Assembly (NCBI RefSeq): GCF_005887635.2
Contig: NZ_CP040818.1
Span: 1,114,001-1,178,000 of the forward strand
From: Paroceanicella profunda
Lineage (GTDB): Bacteria > Pseudomonadota > Alphaproteobacteria > Rhodobacterales > Rhodobacteraceae
Direction: 5' to 3'
DNA length: 64,000 bases
Below are positions 54,995 to 64,000 of this stretch, piece after piece (positions within the stretch are counted from its first letter, which is position 1; every line of letters starts with the position of its first letter). The notes beneath the pieces were generated by a model that was given only the letters and a program-made list of their open reading frames with translations, made no database searches and had not been told where the DNA came from. The translations under genes and the position numbers were made by a program.

Positions 54995-57900
54995 TCAGGC
55001 CTCGAACTCGACCAGCAGGTCCTTCGCGTCCACGGCGGAGCCCGCGGGGGCGTGGACGGCCTTCACCTTGCCGCCGGTCTCGGCGTGCAGCGCGGTTTCC
55101 ATCTTCATCGCCTCGATGGTGAGCAGCATGTCGCCTGCCTTCACCTCCTGCCCGGGTGAGACGACGACGGAGGCGATCACCCCCGGCATCGGCGCGGCCA
55201 CATGGGCCGGGTTCGCGGGGTCCGCCTTCGGGCGGCGGGTGGCGGTGGCCTGCACCATCCGGTCGGGCACGCGCACCACGCGGGGCTGGCCGTTCAGCTC
55301 GAAGAACACCCGGACCTCGCCCTTGTCATCGGTCTCGGAGACCGCCTGCAGCCGGATGACCAGCCGCTTGCCGGGATCGATCTCGGCCTCCACCTCGTCG
55401 CCCGGCTCCATGCCGTAGAAGAACACCGGCGAGGGCAGCGCGCGCACCGGCCCGTAATCCGCGTGGCGCTTCATGTAGTCGGTGAACACCTTGGGATACA
55501 TGAGGTAGCCGCACAGGTCCTCGTCATCGATCTTCATGTCGAGCTCGGCGGCCAGCTTCGCGCGGGTGCCCTCGATGTCCACCGGCGGCAGGGTGAGGCC
55601 GGGGCGCTCGGTCATCGGGGCCTCGCCCTTGAGCACCTTCCTCTGGATGGCCTCGGGGAAGCCGCCCACCGGCTGGCCCATCTCGCCGCGCATCAGCCCC
55701 ACCACGGAGTCCGGGAAGGAGACGTCCTTGTCCGGGTTCTCCACATCCGCGCGGGTGAGCCCGGCGGAGACCATGGACAGCGCCATGTCGCCCACCACCT
55801 TGGAGGTGGGGGTGACCTTGATGATGTCGCCGAACATCTGGTTCACGTCCGAATAGGTCTTCGCCACCTCGTGCCAGCGCTCGGCCAGGCCCATGGACCG
55901 GGCCTGGGCCTTGAGGTTGGTGAACTGGCCGCCGGGCATCTCATGGAGATACACCTCCGAGGCGCCGGACTTCATGTCGGATTCGAAGGCGGTGTAGAGC
56001 CGGCGCGTGGCCTCCCAGTAGTCCGAGATCTCGCGCACCGCGGTGATGTCGAGCCCGGTGTCGCGCGGCTGGCCGCGCAGCGCCTCCACGATGGAGCCGA
56101 GGCAGGGCTGCGAGGTGAGGCCGGAGAAACTGTCCATCGCCGCGTCCACCGCGTCCACCCCGGCATCCGCCGCCGCAAGCACCGTCGCCGCCGAGATGCC
56201 GGAGGTGTCATGGGTGTGGAAGTGGATGGGAATGGAGATGTCCTGCTTCAGCGCGGTGATGAGCCGCGTGGCCGCGGCGGGCTTCATCAGCCCCGCCATG
56301 TCCTTCACGCCCAGCACATGGGCGCCGGCGGCCTCCAGCTCCCGCGCCAGGGTCACGTAATAGTCCAGCGAATACTTGGCGCGGGCCGGGTCGTTGATGT
56401 CTCCGGTGTAGCAGAGGGTGGCTTCCAGGATCTTGCCGCTCTCCAGCACCGCGTCCATGGCCACGCGCATGTTCTCCACCCAGTTCAGCGGGTCGAACAC
56501 GCGGAACACGTCCACCCCGCTCTTCGCGGCACGGGCGATGAAGGCCTGCACCACGTTGTCGGGGTAGTTGGTGTAGCCCACGCCGTTGGAGGCGCGCAGC
56601 AGCATCTGCTTCAGCAGGTTGGGCATCTTCTGGTCGAGGTCGCGCAGCCGCTGCCAGGGGCATTCCTGCAGGAAGCGGTAGGCGACATCGAAGGTCGCCC
56701 CGCCCCAGCACTCCATGGAGAAGAGCTGGGGGAGGTTGTGGGCATAGGCCTCCGCCACGTTGAGCATGTCGAAGGAGCGCATGCGCGTGGCGAGCAGGCT
56801 CTGGTGGCCGTCGCGCATGGTGGTGTCGGTGATGAGCAACTTGCGCTCATGCAGCATCCAGTCCGCCACCGCCTTCGGCCCGGCCTCCTTCAGCAGGGTG
56901 CGCGCGCCGCGGGGCACCACCTCGCCGCGCAGCGGCGGGGATTTCGGCACGCGGACATCGGCGGGGGGCTTCGGCAAGCCGGCCACCTCCGGGTTCCCGT
57001 TCACCGTGATGTCGCCGATGAAGGTGAGGATCTTGGTCGCCCGATCCTGGCGGGTGGAGAATTCGAACAGCTCCGGTGTCTGGTCGATGAACTTGGTGTG
57101 GTAGGTATAATCCAGGAATTTCGGGTGCTTGAGCAGGTTCTCCACGAAGGCGATGTTGGTGGAGACCCCGCGGATGCGGAATTCGCGCAGCGCGCGGTCC
57201 ATGCGGGCGATGGCGCCCTCCGGCGTGGGGGCCCAGGCGGTCACCTTCTCCAGAAGGCTGTCGTAGTAGCGGGTGATCACCGCGCCGGAATAGGCCGTGC
57301 CGCCGTCCAGCCGGATGCCGAAGCCGGTGGCACCGCGATAGGCGGTGATGCGGCCGTAATCCGGGATGAAGTTGTTGCGCGGGTCCTCGGTGGTGATGCG
57401 GCACTGCAGGGCATGGCCGCGCAGCACCACGTCTTCCTGCCGGCTGACACCGGTGGCCTCCTCCAGCGTGCGGCCCTCGGCGATGAGGATCTGGGCGCGC
57501 ACGATGTCGATGCCGGTCACCTCCTCGGTCACCGTGTGCTCCACCTGCACGCGCGGGTTCACCTCGATGAAGTAGAAGGCGCCCGTGTCCATGTCCATCA
57601 GGAACTCGACGGTGCCGGCGCACTCGTAATTCGCGTGGCGGCCGATCTTCAGGCCCAGCTCGCAGATCTCCGCGCGCTGCTCGGGCGTGAGATAGGGCGC
57701 GGGGGCGCGCTCCACCACCTTCTGGTTGCGGCGCTGCACCGAGCAGTCCCGCTCGAAGAGGTGGTAGATGCCGCCGAAACTGTCGCCGAGGATCTGCACC
57801 TCCACGTGGCGGGCGCGCTGGATCATCTTCTCCAGATAGCCCTCGCCGTTGCCGAAGGCGGCCTCGGCCTCGCGCCGGCCGGCGAGCACCTTCTCCTCCA

Positions 57901-58438
57901 GCTCGTCCGGGCCGAGGATCGGGCGCATGCCGCGCCCGCCGCCGCCCCAGCTCGCCTTCAGCATGAACGGATAGCCCACGGCCTCGGCCATGCGGCGCAC
58001 CTCGTCCATGTCATCGGGCAGCACCTCGGTGGCGGGGATGACCGGCACCCCGGCCGCCACCGCCGCGCGGCGGGCGGAGGCCTTGTCGCCCAGCATGCGC
58101 ATGGTCTCGGCCTTCGGGCCGATGAAGGCAATGCCGGCGGCCTCGCAGGCGTCCACGAACTCCGGGTTCTCCGAGAGCAGGCCATAGCCGGGGTGGATCG
58201 CGTCGGCGCCCGCCATGCGCGCCACGCGGATGATCTCGGGGATGGAGAGATAGGCCGCCACCGGGCCGAGCCCCTCGCCGATGCGGTAGGCCTCGTCCGC
58301 CTTGAAGCGGTGCAGGCCCAGCTTGTCCTCCTCCGCGTAGACCGCGACTGTCCGCTTTCCCAGCTCGTTGGCTGCCCGCATCACGCGGATGGCGATTTCG
58401 CCGCGGTTGGCGACCAGGATCTTCCTGAAGCTGCGCAT
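54995..58438 (-). CDS. pyc: Pyruvate carboxylase
   Basis: 1147 residues from the ATG at 58438, after GGAAG. Domain order: biotin carboxylase (ILVANRGEIAIRVMRAA, the ATP-grasp loop SWGGGGRGM, FIEVNPRVQVEHTVTE), carboxyltransferase (TTMRDGHQSLLATRMRS, FSMECWGGATFDVAYRFL), and a C-terminal biotin carrier with EAMKMETA, biotinyl Lys at about residue 1112. Makes oxaloacetate from pyruvate to refill the TCA cycle. Full length. Confidence 0.97.
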   Translation of the reverse strand: MRSFRKILVANRGEIAIRVMRAANELGKRTVAVYAEEDKLGLHRFKADEAYRIGEGLGPVAAYLSIPEIIRVARMAGADAIHPGYGLLSENPEFVDACEAAGIAFIGPKAETMRMLGDKASARRAAVAAGVPVIPATEVLPDDMDEVRRMAEAVGYPFMLKASWGGGGRGMRPILGPDELEEKVLAGRREAEAAFGNGEGYLEKMIQRARHVEVQILGDSFGGIYHLFERDCSVQRRNQKVVERAPAPYLTPEQRAEICELGLKIGRHANYECAGTVEFLMDMDTGAFYFIEVNPRVQVEHTVTEEVTGIDIVRAQILIAEGRTLEEATGVSRQEDVVLRGHALQCRITTEDPRNNFIPDYGRITAYRGATGFGIRLDGGTAYSGAVITRYYDSLLEKVTAWAPTPEGAIARMDRALREFRIRGVSTNIAFVENLLKHPKFLDYTYHTKFIDQTPELFEFSTRQDRATKILTFIGDITVNGNPEVAGLPKPPADVRVPKSPPLRGEVVPRGARTLLKEAGPKAVADWMLHERKLLITDTTMRDGHQSLLATRMRSFDMLNVAEAYAHNLPQLFSMECWGGATFDVAYRFLQECPWQRLRDLDQKMPNLLKQMLLRASNGVGYTNYPDNVVQAFIARAAKSGVDVFRVFDPLNWVENMRVAMDAVLESGKILEATLCYTGDINDPARAKYSLDYYVTLARELEAAGAHVLGVKDMAGLMKPAAATRLITALKQDISIPIHFHTHDTSGISAATVLAAADAGVDAVDAAMDSFSGLTSQPCLGSIVEALRGQPRDTGLDITAVREISDYWEATRRLYTAFESDMKSGASEVYLHEMPGGQFTNLKAQARSMGLAERWHEVAKTYSDVNQMFGDIIKVTPTSKVVGDMALSMVSAGLTRADVENPDKDVSFPDSVVGLMRGEMGQPVGGFPEAIQRKVLKGEAPMTERPGLTLPPVDIEGTRAKLAAELDMKIDDEDLCGYLMYPKVFTDYMKRHADYGPVRALPSPVFFYGMEPGDEVEAEIDPGKRLVIRLQAVSETDDKGEVRVFFELNGQPRVVRVPDRMVQATATRRPKADPANPAHVAAPMPGVIASVVVSPGQEVKAGDMLLTIEAMKMETALHAETGGKVKAVHAPAGSAVDAKDLLVEFEA

Positions 58439-58650
58439 CGTCTTCCTATCCCTTTGGTCTTGTTCGATCTGCGTTGCGGCACCGCCGAGGGGGCTGCCGC
58501 AACGCACAATGAATTCCCTGCGTCATTGCTGAGCCAAACGGCCCGGATGTCAAGGTGGCGGAAGGGGCCGGTGCACGGGTTGTCGCAGCGCGCCTGCCCT
58601 GTATCCTTGCCCGCACGGGCGCCCGGAGCGCCCCCCCAGGAGGAGGTGAC

Positions 58651-58932
58651 GTGAAGCTGTTCAACCCGAAGACCCGCCTGACCGGGCAGCATAACCGGAA
58701 ACTCTACGCGGCCTACGAGATCGCCTACACGGCGGTGGATTTCGCCGCGGCGCTGCTGTTTCTCATCGGCAGCATCCTGTTCTTCCGCGACTCGACCCAG
58801 ACGGCCGGAACCTGGCTGTTCGTGGTCGGCTCGGTGTTCTTCGCGCTCAAGCCCTCCATCCGGCTGGCGCGGGAGGTGCATTACTGGCGGGCCGGAGACC
58901 TCGACACCCTGGCGCAGCGCGAGGAGGAATGA
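58651..58932 (+). CDS. YrhK-domain membrane protein
   Basis: 93 residues from a GTG at 58651 with an excellent AGGAGGTGAC before it. Two hydrophobic helices (VDFAAALLFLIGSILFF and TWLFVVGSVFFAL) follow the YEIAYTAVDF motif of the YrhK family. A small inner-membrane protein of unknown role. Ends 7 bp from a convergent gene. Confidence 0.82.
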   Translation: MKLFNPKTRLTGQHNRKLYAAYEIAYTAVDFAAALLFLIGSILFFRDSTQTAGTWLFVVGSVFFALKPSIRLAREVHYWRAGDLDTLAQREEE

Positions 58933-58939
58933 GCCCGCC

Positions 58940-59716
58940 TCAGCGCTTCACCGGCTTGAGCAGGGTCTCCGGCCGGTGCGCGCCGGCGGCGCGGAACAGC
59001 GAGAAGGTCTGGTTCACGTAGTTCACCGCGCCGGATACGTGGTCCACATGCGCCTGCAGTTCCGGCGTGCGCTCGGCCTCCACAAGCTGGACAGCGCGGT
59101 CCTGCGGCTCGGTCTCGAAGGTGCAGTAGAACCACGGCTCGCCCCGGCGCAGCACGATGTCCTTCTCCGGCTCGTGCCACTCGAAGGCCCACATCAGCGG
59201 CCGCGGCCAGAGGTGGATGGGAAAGCGCCCGCCGAAGATGGTGCCGGGAAGCTGCTCGCGGCGGTAGTGCATGAAGGCGGAGAGCTGGGTCATGTACACC
59301 GGCTCGTCGGCCAGGAACATGTAGGGCAGCGACACCTGGACGGTGGGCCGATCCTTGTAGCGCCACTCCGTCTCCGAGGTGACGTGGATGAGCTGGCCCA
59401 GCTTGGAGGAGCGCACCGGGCTCGCCTCGCCCAGCATGTTGCGGATCGCCGGCTTGCCCTCCTTCGAGCGGGTGAAGCGCAGGTGCATGTCGAACGGGCA
59501 GCGGATCAGGAAGTAGCGGCTCTCCATGTTGATCACCGCCGGGCAGCGCGAGGCGGATTTCGCATGGGTGCGGTTCATCTCCGCCGAGCGCACCCGCTCC
59601 GGCGGCTCATAGACCACGCCCCCCTTCGCATCGGCAAGCAGCCAGCCCACCTGCACAGGGCCGGAGCGGCGCGGTGCGGCGGCGGGCGTCTCGTTGAACC
59701 AGTCGGACAGGGCCAC
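58940..59716 (-). CDS. Conserved-looking protein of unknown function
   Basis: 258 residues from a GTG at 59716 preceded by GGAGGAATGCCGCC. Not recognised. Soluble, no signal peptide. Notable segments: INMESRYFLIRCPFDMHLRF, FPIHLWPRPLMWAFEWHEPEKDIVLRRGEPWFYC, and PELQAHVDHVSGAVNYVNQTFSLF. The aromatic-rich middle resembles a binding core more than an enzyme motif. A run of nine 8-bp repeats lies 19 bp upstream of the start, so expression could depend on the repeat number. Confidence 0.78.
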   Translation of the reverse strand: MALSDWFNETPAAAPRRSGPVQVGWLLADAKGGVVYEPPERVRSAEMNRTHAKSASRCPAVINMESRYFLIRCPFDMHLRFTRSKEGKPAIRNMLGEASPVRSSKLGQLIHVTSETEWRYKDRPTVQVSLPYMFLADEPVYMTQLSAFMHYRREQLPGTIFGGRFPIHLWPRPLMWAFEWHEPEKDIVLRRGEPWFYCTFETEPQDRAVQLVEAERTPELQAHVDHVSGAVNYVNQTFSLFRAAGAHRPETLLKPVKR

Positions 59717-59734
59717 GGCGGCATTCCTCCAGTC

Positions 59735-59806
59735 AGGCGGTGAGGCGGTGAGGCGGTGAGGCGGTGAGGCGGTGAGGCGGTGAGGCGGTGAGGCGGTGAG
59801 GCGGTG
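59735..59806. repeat. Nine perfect 8-bp tandem repeats upstream of an unknown gene
   Basis: AGGCGGTG repeated nine times without a mismatch. It sits directly before the ribosome site of the gene starting at 59716. The 59717-60050 gap has nothing else. Confidence 0.95.
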
Positions 59807-60050
59807 AGAATAGGGCGGCCCGGGCCGGGCAGGCAAGGACATGCACGCGCAGCGTGCGGTATCGCACGCAGGGCCCGCGCTCCGTGCGGGCGGCGGAGAC
59901 ACATGCCCCCCTCCGGCCGCCGTCTCCCCCACGCCGGCCCCGGGAGAAGCCTTCGCCCCCGGAGCCCGGGCGGCAGCGCATGCCCCGCCCGCATCCGGCC
60001 TGCCGCGGTGCAGGTTTCCCGTCAGCGGCAGGGGCCCGGCCGGGCGCACC

Positions 60051-61211
<1,161 letters not shown>

Positions 61212-61279
61212 GGTCGGGTCTCCTCGGATGCGCGGGCACCCTAGCGGAGGCCGCACCGGGCGACAACGCCGCCCGGCCC

Positions 61280-61575
61280 GTCCGGCACCGGCCCTCGTCC
61301 CGTATACGCCCCGCCCCCGCTGTCGCTGACCGGTCCGCGCGCGCGACCTGCCCCGCCCGTCCGCTCTCCGCGCGCGCCACCGCCGCCTGCCCCCGCTCCA
61401 CCCGTCGCCAGACATGCGGTCGGGCCTCCGGCCTGTCCGCCCCCCCGCGCGCGCCGCTGCCCGGGCGTCCGGCACCGGCCCTCGGCCCGGATGCGCGCCT
61501 GCCCCGCTGTCGCTGACCGGACTGGGCGCGCGACCTGCTCCGCCCGTCCGCACCCGCGCGCCACCGCTGCCTGTT
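61280..61575. repeat. ~110-bp direct repeat with a 187-bp step in the 61212-61864 gap
   Basis: GTCCGGCACCGGCCCTCG at 61280 recurs at 61467. Both continue with CGCTGTCGCTGACCGG, CGCGCGACCTG and CGCCACCG, so the repeat extends about 110 bp. The gap otherwise holds no supported gene; a promoter for the downstream aldehyde dehydrogenase was not identified. Confidence 0.7.
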
Positions 61576-61864
61576 GGCGCCTCGAGCATGGGCGGGCACG
61601 CGGGGCCTCCATGCCGCCTGCCTGTCACACGGTTCGGCGAGAGGGGGCCGCCGGGGGCCGGAGCGCGGGTTTGACACTCCGCCCCCGGCTACCTAACCTC
61701 CGCCGCGGGGCGACAGCCGCCCCGGTCCTCCAGCGCAGCGCAGAGCGAAGCCAGAGAGCCGGACAGTCCGCCGCACCCGGCGGGCGCGCGGCACCGGCTG
61801 CGCCACCGCTCCGGAGAACCGGCCCGGACCCCGCCCGGAAGACGACATCAAGGAGGGCATCGAG

Positions 61865-63310
61865 ATGCTCAGCAAGACCGATTTCTACATCGACGGCGCC
61901 TGGGTGGCTCCGGCCGTCCCCGCCACGCTGGACGTGATCAACCCGGCCACCGAGGAGCCCTGCGCCGTGATCTCGCTCGGCTCCGCAGCGGACGCGGACC
62001 GCGCCGTGGCCGCGGCGAAGCGCGCCTTCCCGGCCTGGGCGCAGACTCCGCCCGCCGCGCGCCTCGCCCTGCTGCGCCGGCTGCGCGACATCTATGCCCG
62101 CCGCATCGACGAGGTGGCCGCGGCCATCAGCGCCGAGATGGGCGCGCCCATCCGCCTCGCCACCCAGGCGCAGGCCGGTGCCGGGCTGGCGCATCTCGAC
62201 GCCTTCCTGCGCGTGCTGGAGGGCTTCACCTGGGAGCACCCGCTGCGCGAGGACGCCACGGGCGAGCATATCCTGATGGAGCCCATCGGCGTCTGCGGGC
62301 TGATCACGCCCTGGAACTGGCCGATGAACCAAGTGATGCTGAAGATCGCCCCCGCGCTCGGCGCCGGCTGCACCGTGGTGCTGAAACCCTCCGAGGTTGC
62401 CCCGCTCTCCTCCATGCTGGTGGCCGAGATGGTGCATGAGGCCGGCTTCCCGGCCGGGGTGTTCAACCTCGTGAACGGCGACGGGCCGGGCGTGGGCGCC
62501 GTGCTCTCCGCCCACCCGGACGTGGACATGATGTCGCTCACCGGCTCCACCCGCGCCGGCATCGCGGTGACGAAATCCGCCGCCGACACGGTGAAGCGCG
62601 TGTCGCTGGAGCTGGGCGGCAAGAGCCCGAACCTCGTCTTCGCCGATACGGACGTGGCCGCCGCCGTGCGCCGCGGCGTGGTGCAGTGCTTCAACAACAC
62701 CGGCCAGTCCTGCAACGCGCCCACCCGCATGCTGGTGGAGCGCGGCATCTACGAGCAGGCGGTGGAGGTGGCCGCCGCCACCGCGAACGAGACCCTCGTG
62801 GGCGACCCCTCGGAGGACGGAAAGCACATCGGCCCGGTGGTGAGCGCGGCGCAGTTCGCGAAGATCCAGGGGCTGATCGAGGCCGGCATCGCCGAAGGCG
62901 CGCGGCTGGTTGCCGGCGGTCCGGGCCGGCCGGAGGGCTTCAACCGCGGCTATTACGTGCGGCCCACGGTCTTCGCCGACGTGACCAACGAGATGACCAT
63001 CGCGCGGGAGGAGATCTTCGGCCCGGTGCTGGCGCTCATCCCGTTCGAGAGCGAGGAGGAGGCGGTGGCGATCGCGAACGACACGGTCTACGGCCTGTCC
63101 GCCTACGTGCAGACCGGCGACGCCGAGCGCGCGCGCCGCGTCTCGCGCCGGCTGCGCGCCGGCATGGTGCACCTGAACGGGGCGGCCCGCGCCTCCGGCG
63201 CGCCCTTCGGCGGCTACAAGCAGTCCGGCAACGGGCGCGAGGGCGGCACCTGGGGGCTGGAAGACTTCCTCGAGGTGAAGTCCGTCGCGGGCTGGATCGC
63301 CGCCGAGTAA
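61865..63310 (+). CDS. NAD(P)-dependent aldehyde dehydrogenase
   Basis: 481 residues. The catalytic Cys is in NTGQSCNAPTR (residue 283), the general base Glu in LELGGKSP (residue 249), and the cofactor region in GLITPWNWP and GSTRAGIAV. EEIFGPVLALIPF is typical. Broad-specificity aldehyde dehydrogenase; a substrate cannot be assigned. The ATG at 61865 follows AAGGAGGGCATCGAG. Confidence 0.93.
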   Translation: MLSKTDFYIDGAWVAPAVPATLDVINPATEEPCAVISLGSAADADRAVAAAKRAFPAWAQTPPAARLALLRRLRDIYARRIDEVAAAISAEMGAPIRLATQAQAGAGLAHLDAFLRVLEGFTWEHPLREDATGEHILMEPIGVCGLITPWNWPMNQVMLKIAPALGAGCTVVLKPSEVAPLSSMLVAEMVHEAGFPAGVFNLVNGDGPGVGAVLSAHPDVDMMSLTGSTRAGIAVTKSAADTVKRVSLELGGKSPNLVFADTDVAAAVRRGVVQCFNNTGQSCNAPTRMLVERGIYEQAVEVAAATANETLVGDPSEDGKHIGPVVSAAQFAKIQGLIEAGIAEGARLVAGGPGRPEGFNRGYYVRPTVFADVTNEMTIAREEIFGPVLALIPFESEEEAVAIANDTVYGLSAYVQTGDAERARRVSRRLRAGMVHLNGAARASGAPFGGYKQSGNGREGGTWGLEDFLEVKSVAGWIAAE

Positions 63311-64000
63311 CCCGGGCCGGCAGCGGGGTCCCCCCGGCCCCGCTGCGCCCCGTCCGGACGGGACGGCATCGCCCGGTCCCGCGCCGCGGATCCGCGCCGG
63401 GCAAGACGGCCCCCGGGCCCCCTGCGACGGCTTGCGTGCCGGGGGACATGCCCTCCCGTTGCGGGAGCCTCGTCCCGGCGAGAGCCCCTGGTCTCCCCCC
63501 GGTGCCAGCCCGGCAGGGGTGACATCCCCCTCTCCACACCGCCACCATGGACCGGGTTTCCCGGCGCATGCGGACCCTCGCGGCAAGCGGGGGCGCAGAT
63601 CCGGCCCGGGCAGGGCATGCCGCGGACCCGAGTGCGCGCGCCCGGTCATACGCAGCCCCGGTTTTGCCCCTGCGACCCGCTGCGTGGGCGCTGGCGGCCA
63701 TCCTCCGCTACGTCGCCCGGCCCGATCCGCAACCCCGTGCTCACGCTGATGACATCGGAGATGTCAGCCGCGCGCAAGGGCTGCGCAGACCGACCCTGAG
63801 CGTATCCCCGGCTCGCCGGATCCGCGCCGGCCCCGCCCCGCCACGCGAGCGACACTGCGGAGCGGAGCGCCGGGCGTCTCCCGATTGCGGCGGGCCGCAA
63901 TCGCCGGGGGCGCGCGGCGCGCGCCGCCGGGCGCGGGGTCTCCCCGCGCGGAGACGCGTCCCCGGCCGTTGCGCTCCGGCTCGGCCGGGGGCCCGGCCCG
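63311..64000. other. 690-bp window end without a recognised gene
   Basis: High-G+C. TGACATC, three bases, GATGTCA (63750-63766) is a 17-bp inverted repeat with operator-like form. GATTGCGGC, two bases, GCCGCAATC (63883-63902) can form a hairpin. Any gene these serve would lie beyond the window. Confidence 0.4.

Noticed and set aside
55202..58654. A 1150-codon plus-strand open frame over pyc
   Set aside because: Antisense shadow of pyruvate carboxylase, with no domain and a His/Gly/Arg-biased product.

Overview
The window looks like chromosomal DNA of a very G+C-rich alphaproteobacterium, most likely of the Rhodobacterales or a close relative. The reasons are the codon usage, the gene order YbaK - thioredoxin/TPR - LON-N - Trm112 - UbiH-type hydroxylase, a MbfA-type iron exporter behind an Irr box, HemP next to TonB/ExbBD, and PhnM with Pho boxes. 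This is inferred from family recognition; no search was run. There is no prophage, insertion sequence, transposase or CRISPR array.

Layout. 1-12 kb is a nutrient-scavenging block. A partial phnM, an ABC transporter of the 2-aminoethylphosphonate/ferric-iron type and a metallophosphodiesterase are each, apart from the separately transcribed ATPase gene, preceded by Pho-box-like 11-bp repeats. Between them lies a hemin or TonB energising cluster (exbB-exbD-exbD-tonB, divergent from hemP and an unknown gene). 12-18 kb holds a secreted protein, an inositol-monophosphatase-family enzyme, an SDR, a receiver protein, and an Lrp-type regulator divergent from 4-hydroxyphenylpyruvate dioxygenase with two matching inverted repeats between them. 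18-27 kb carries mutS, mbfA, an aminotransferase and ftsK. 28-35 kb has rmlC/rmlD and a full branched-chain amino-acid-type ABC operon (GFHM plus binding protein) that contains an odd repeat-built open frame. 35-38.6 kb encodes capsule-type export proteins (KpsE, KpsT) and a glycosyltransferase, without KpsM. 39-46 kb has an RHH protein, a PhyH dioxygenase, a hydrolase, a GST, tRNA-Gly(GCC) and a proteostasis/translation-quality cluster. 46-64 kb is metabolic: UbiH-type hydroxylase, an SDR lacking the catalytic Lys, an acyl-CoA ligase, MFS and LysE transporters, an RsmC-type methyltransferase, pyruvate carboxylase, a CobW-type GTPase and an aldehyde dehydrogenase.

The intergenic DNA is unusual. 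A terminal-inverted-repeat element of about 132 bp occurs three times, each time between the ends of convergent genes. A second dispersed palindromic repeat occurs twice. Several gaps are filled by degenerate minisatellite-like tandem arrays with unrelated units (about 54, 73, 75, 102, 118 and 187 bp), and there are clean short arrays of 7, 8 and 12 bp. Two protein-level oddities stand out: one of the paired ExbD proteins has Asn in place of the proton-path Asp while its neighbour keeps it, and an SDR has Cys where the catalytic Lys should be.
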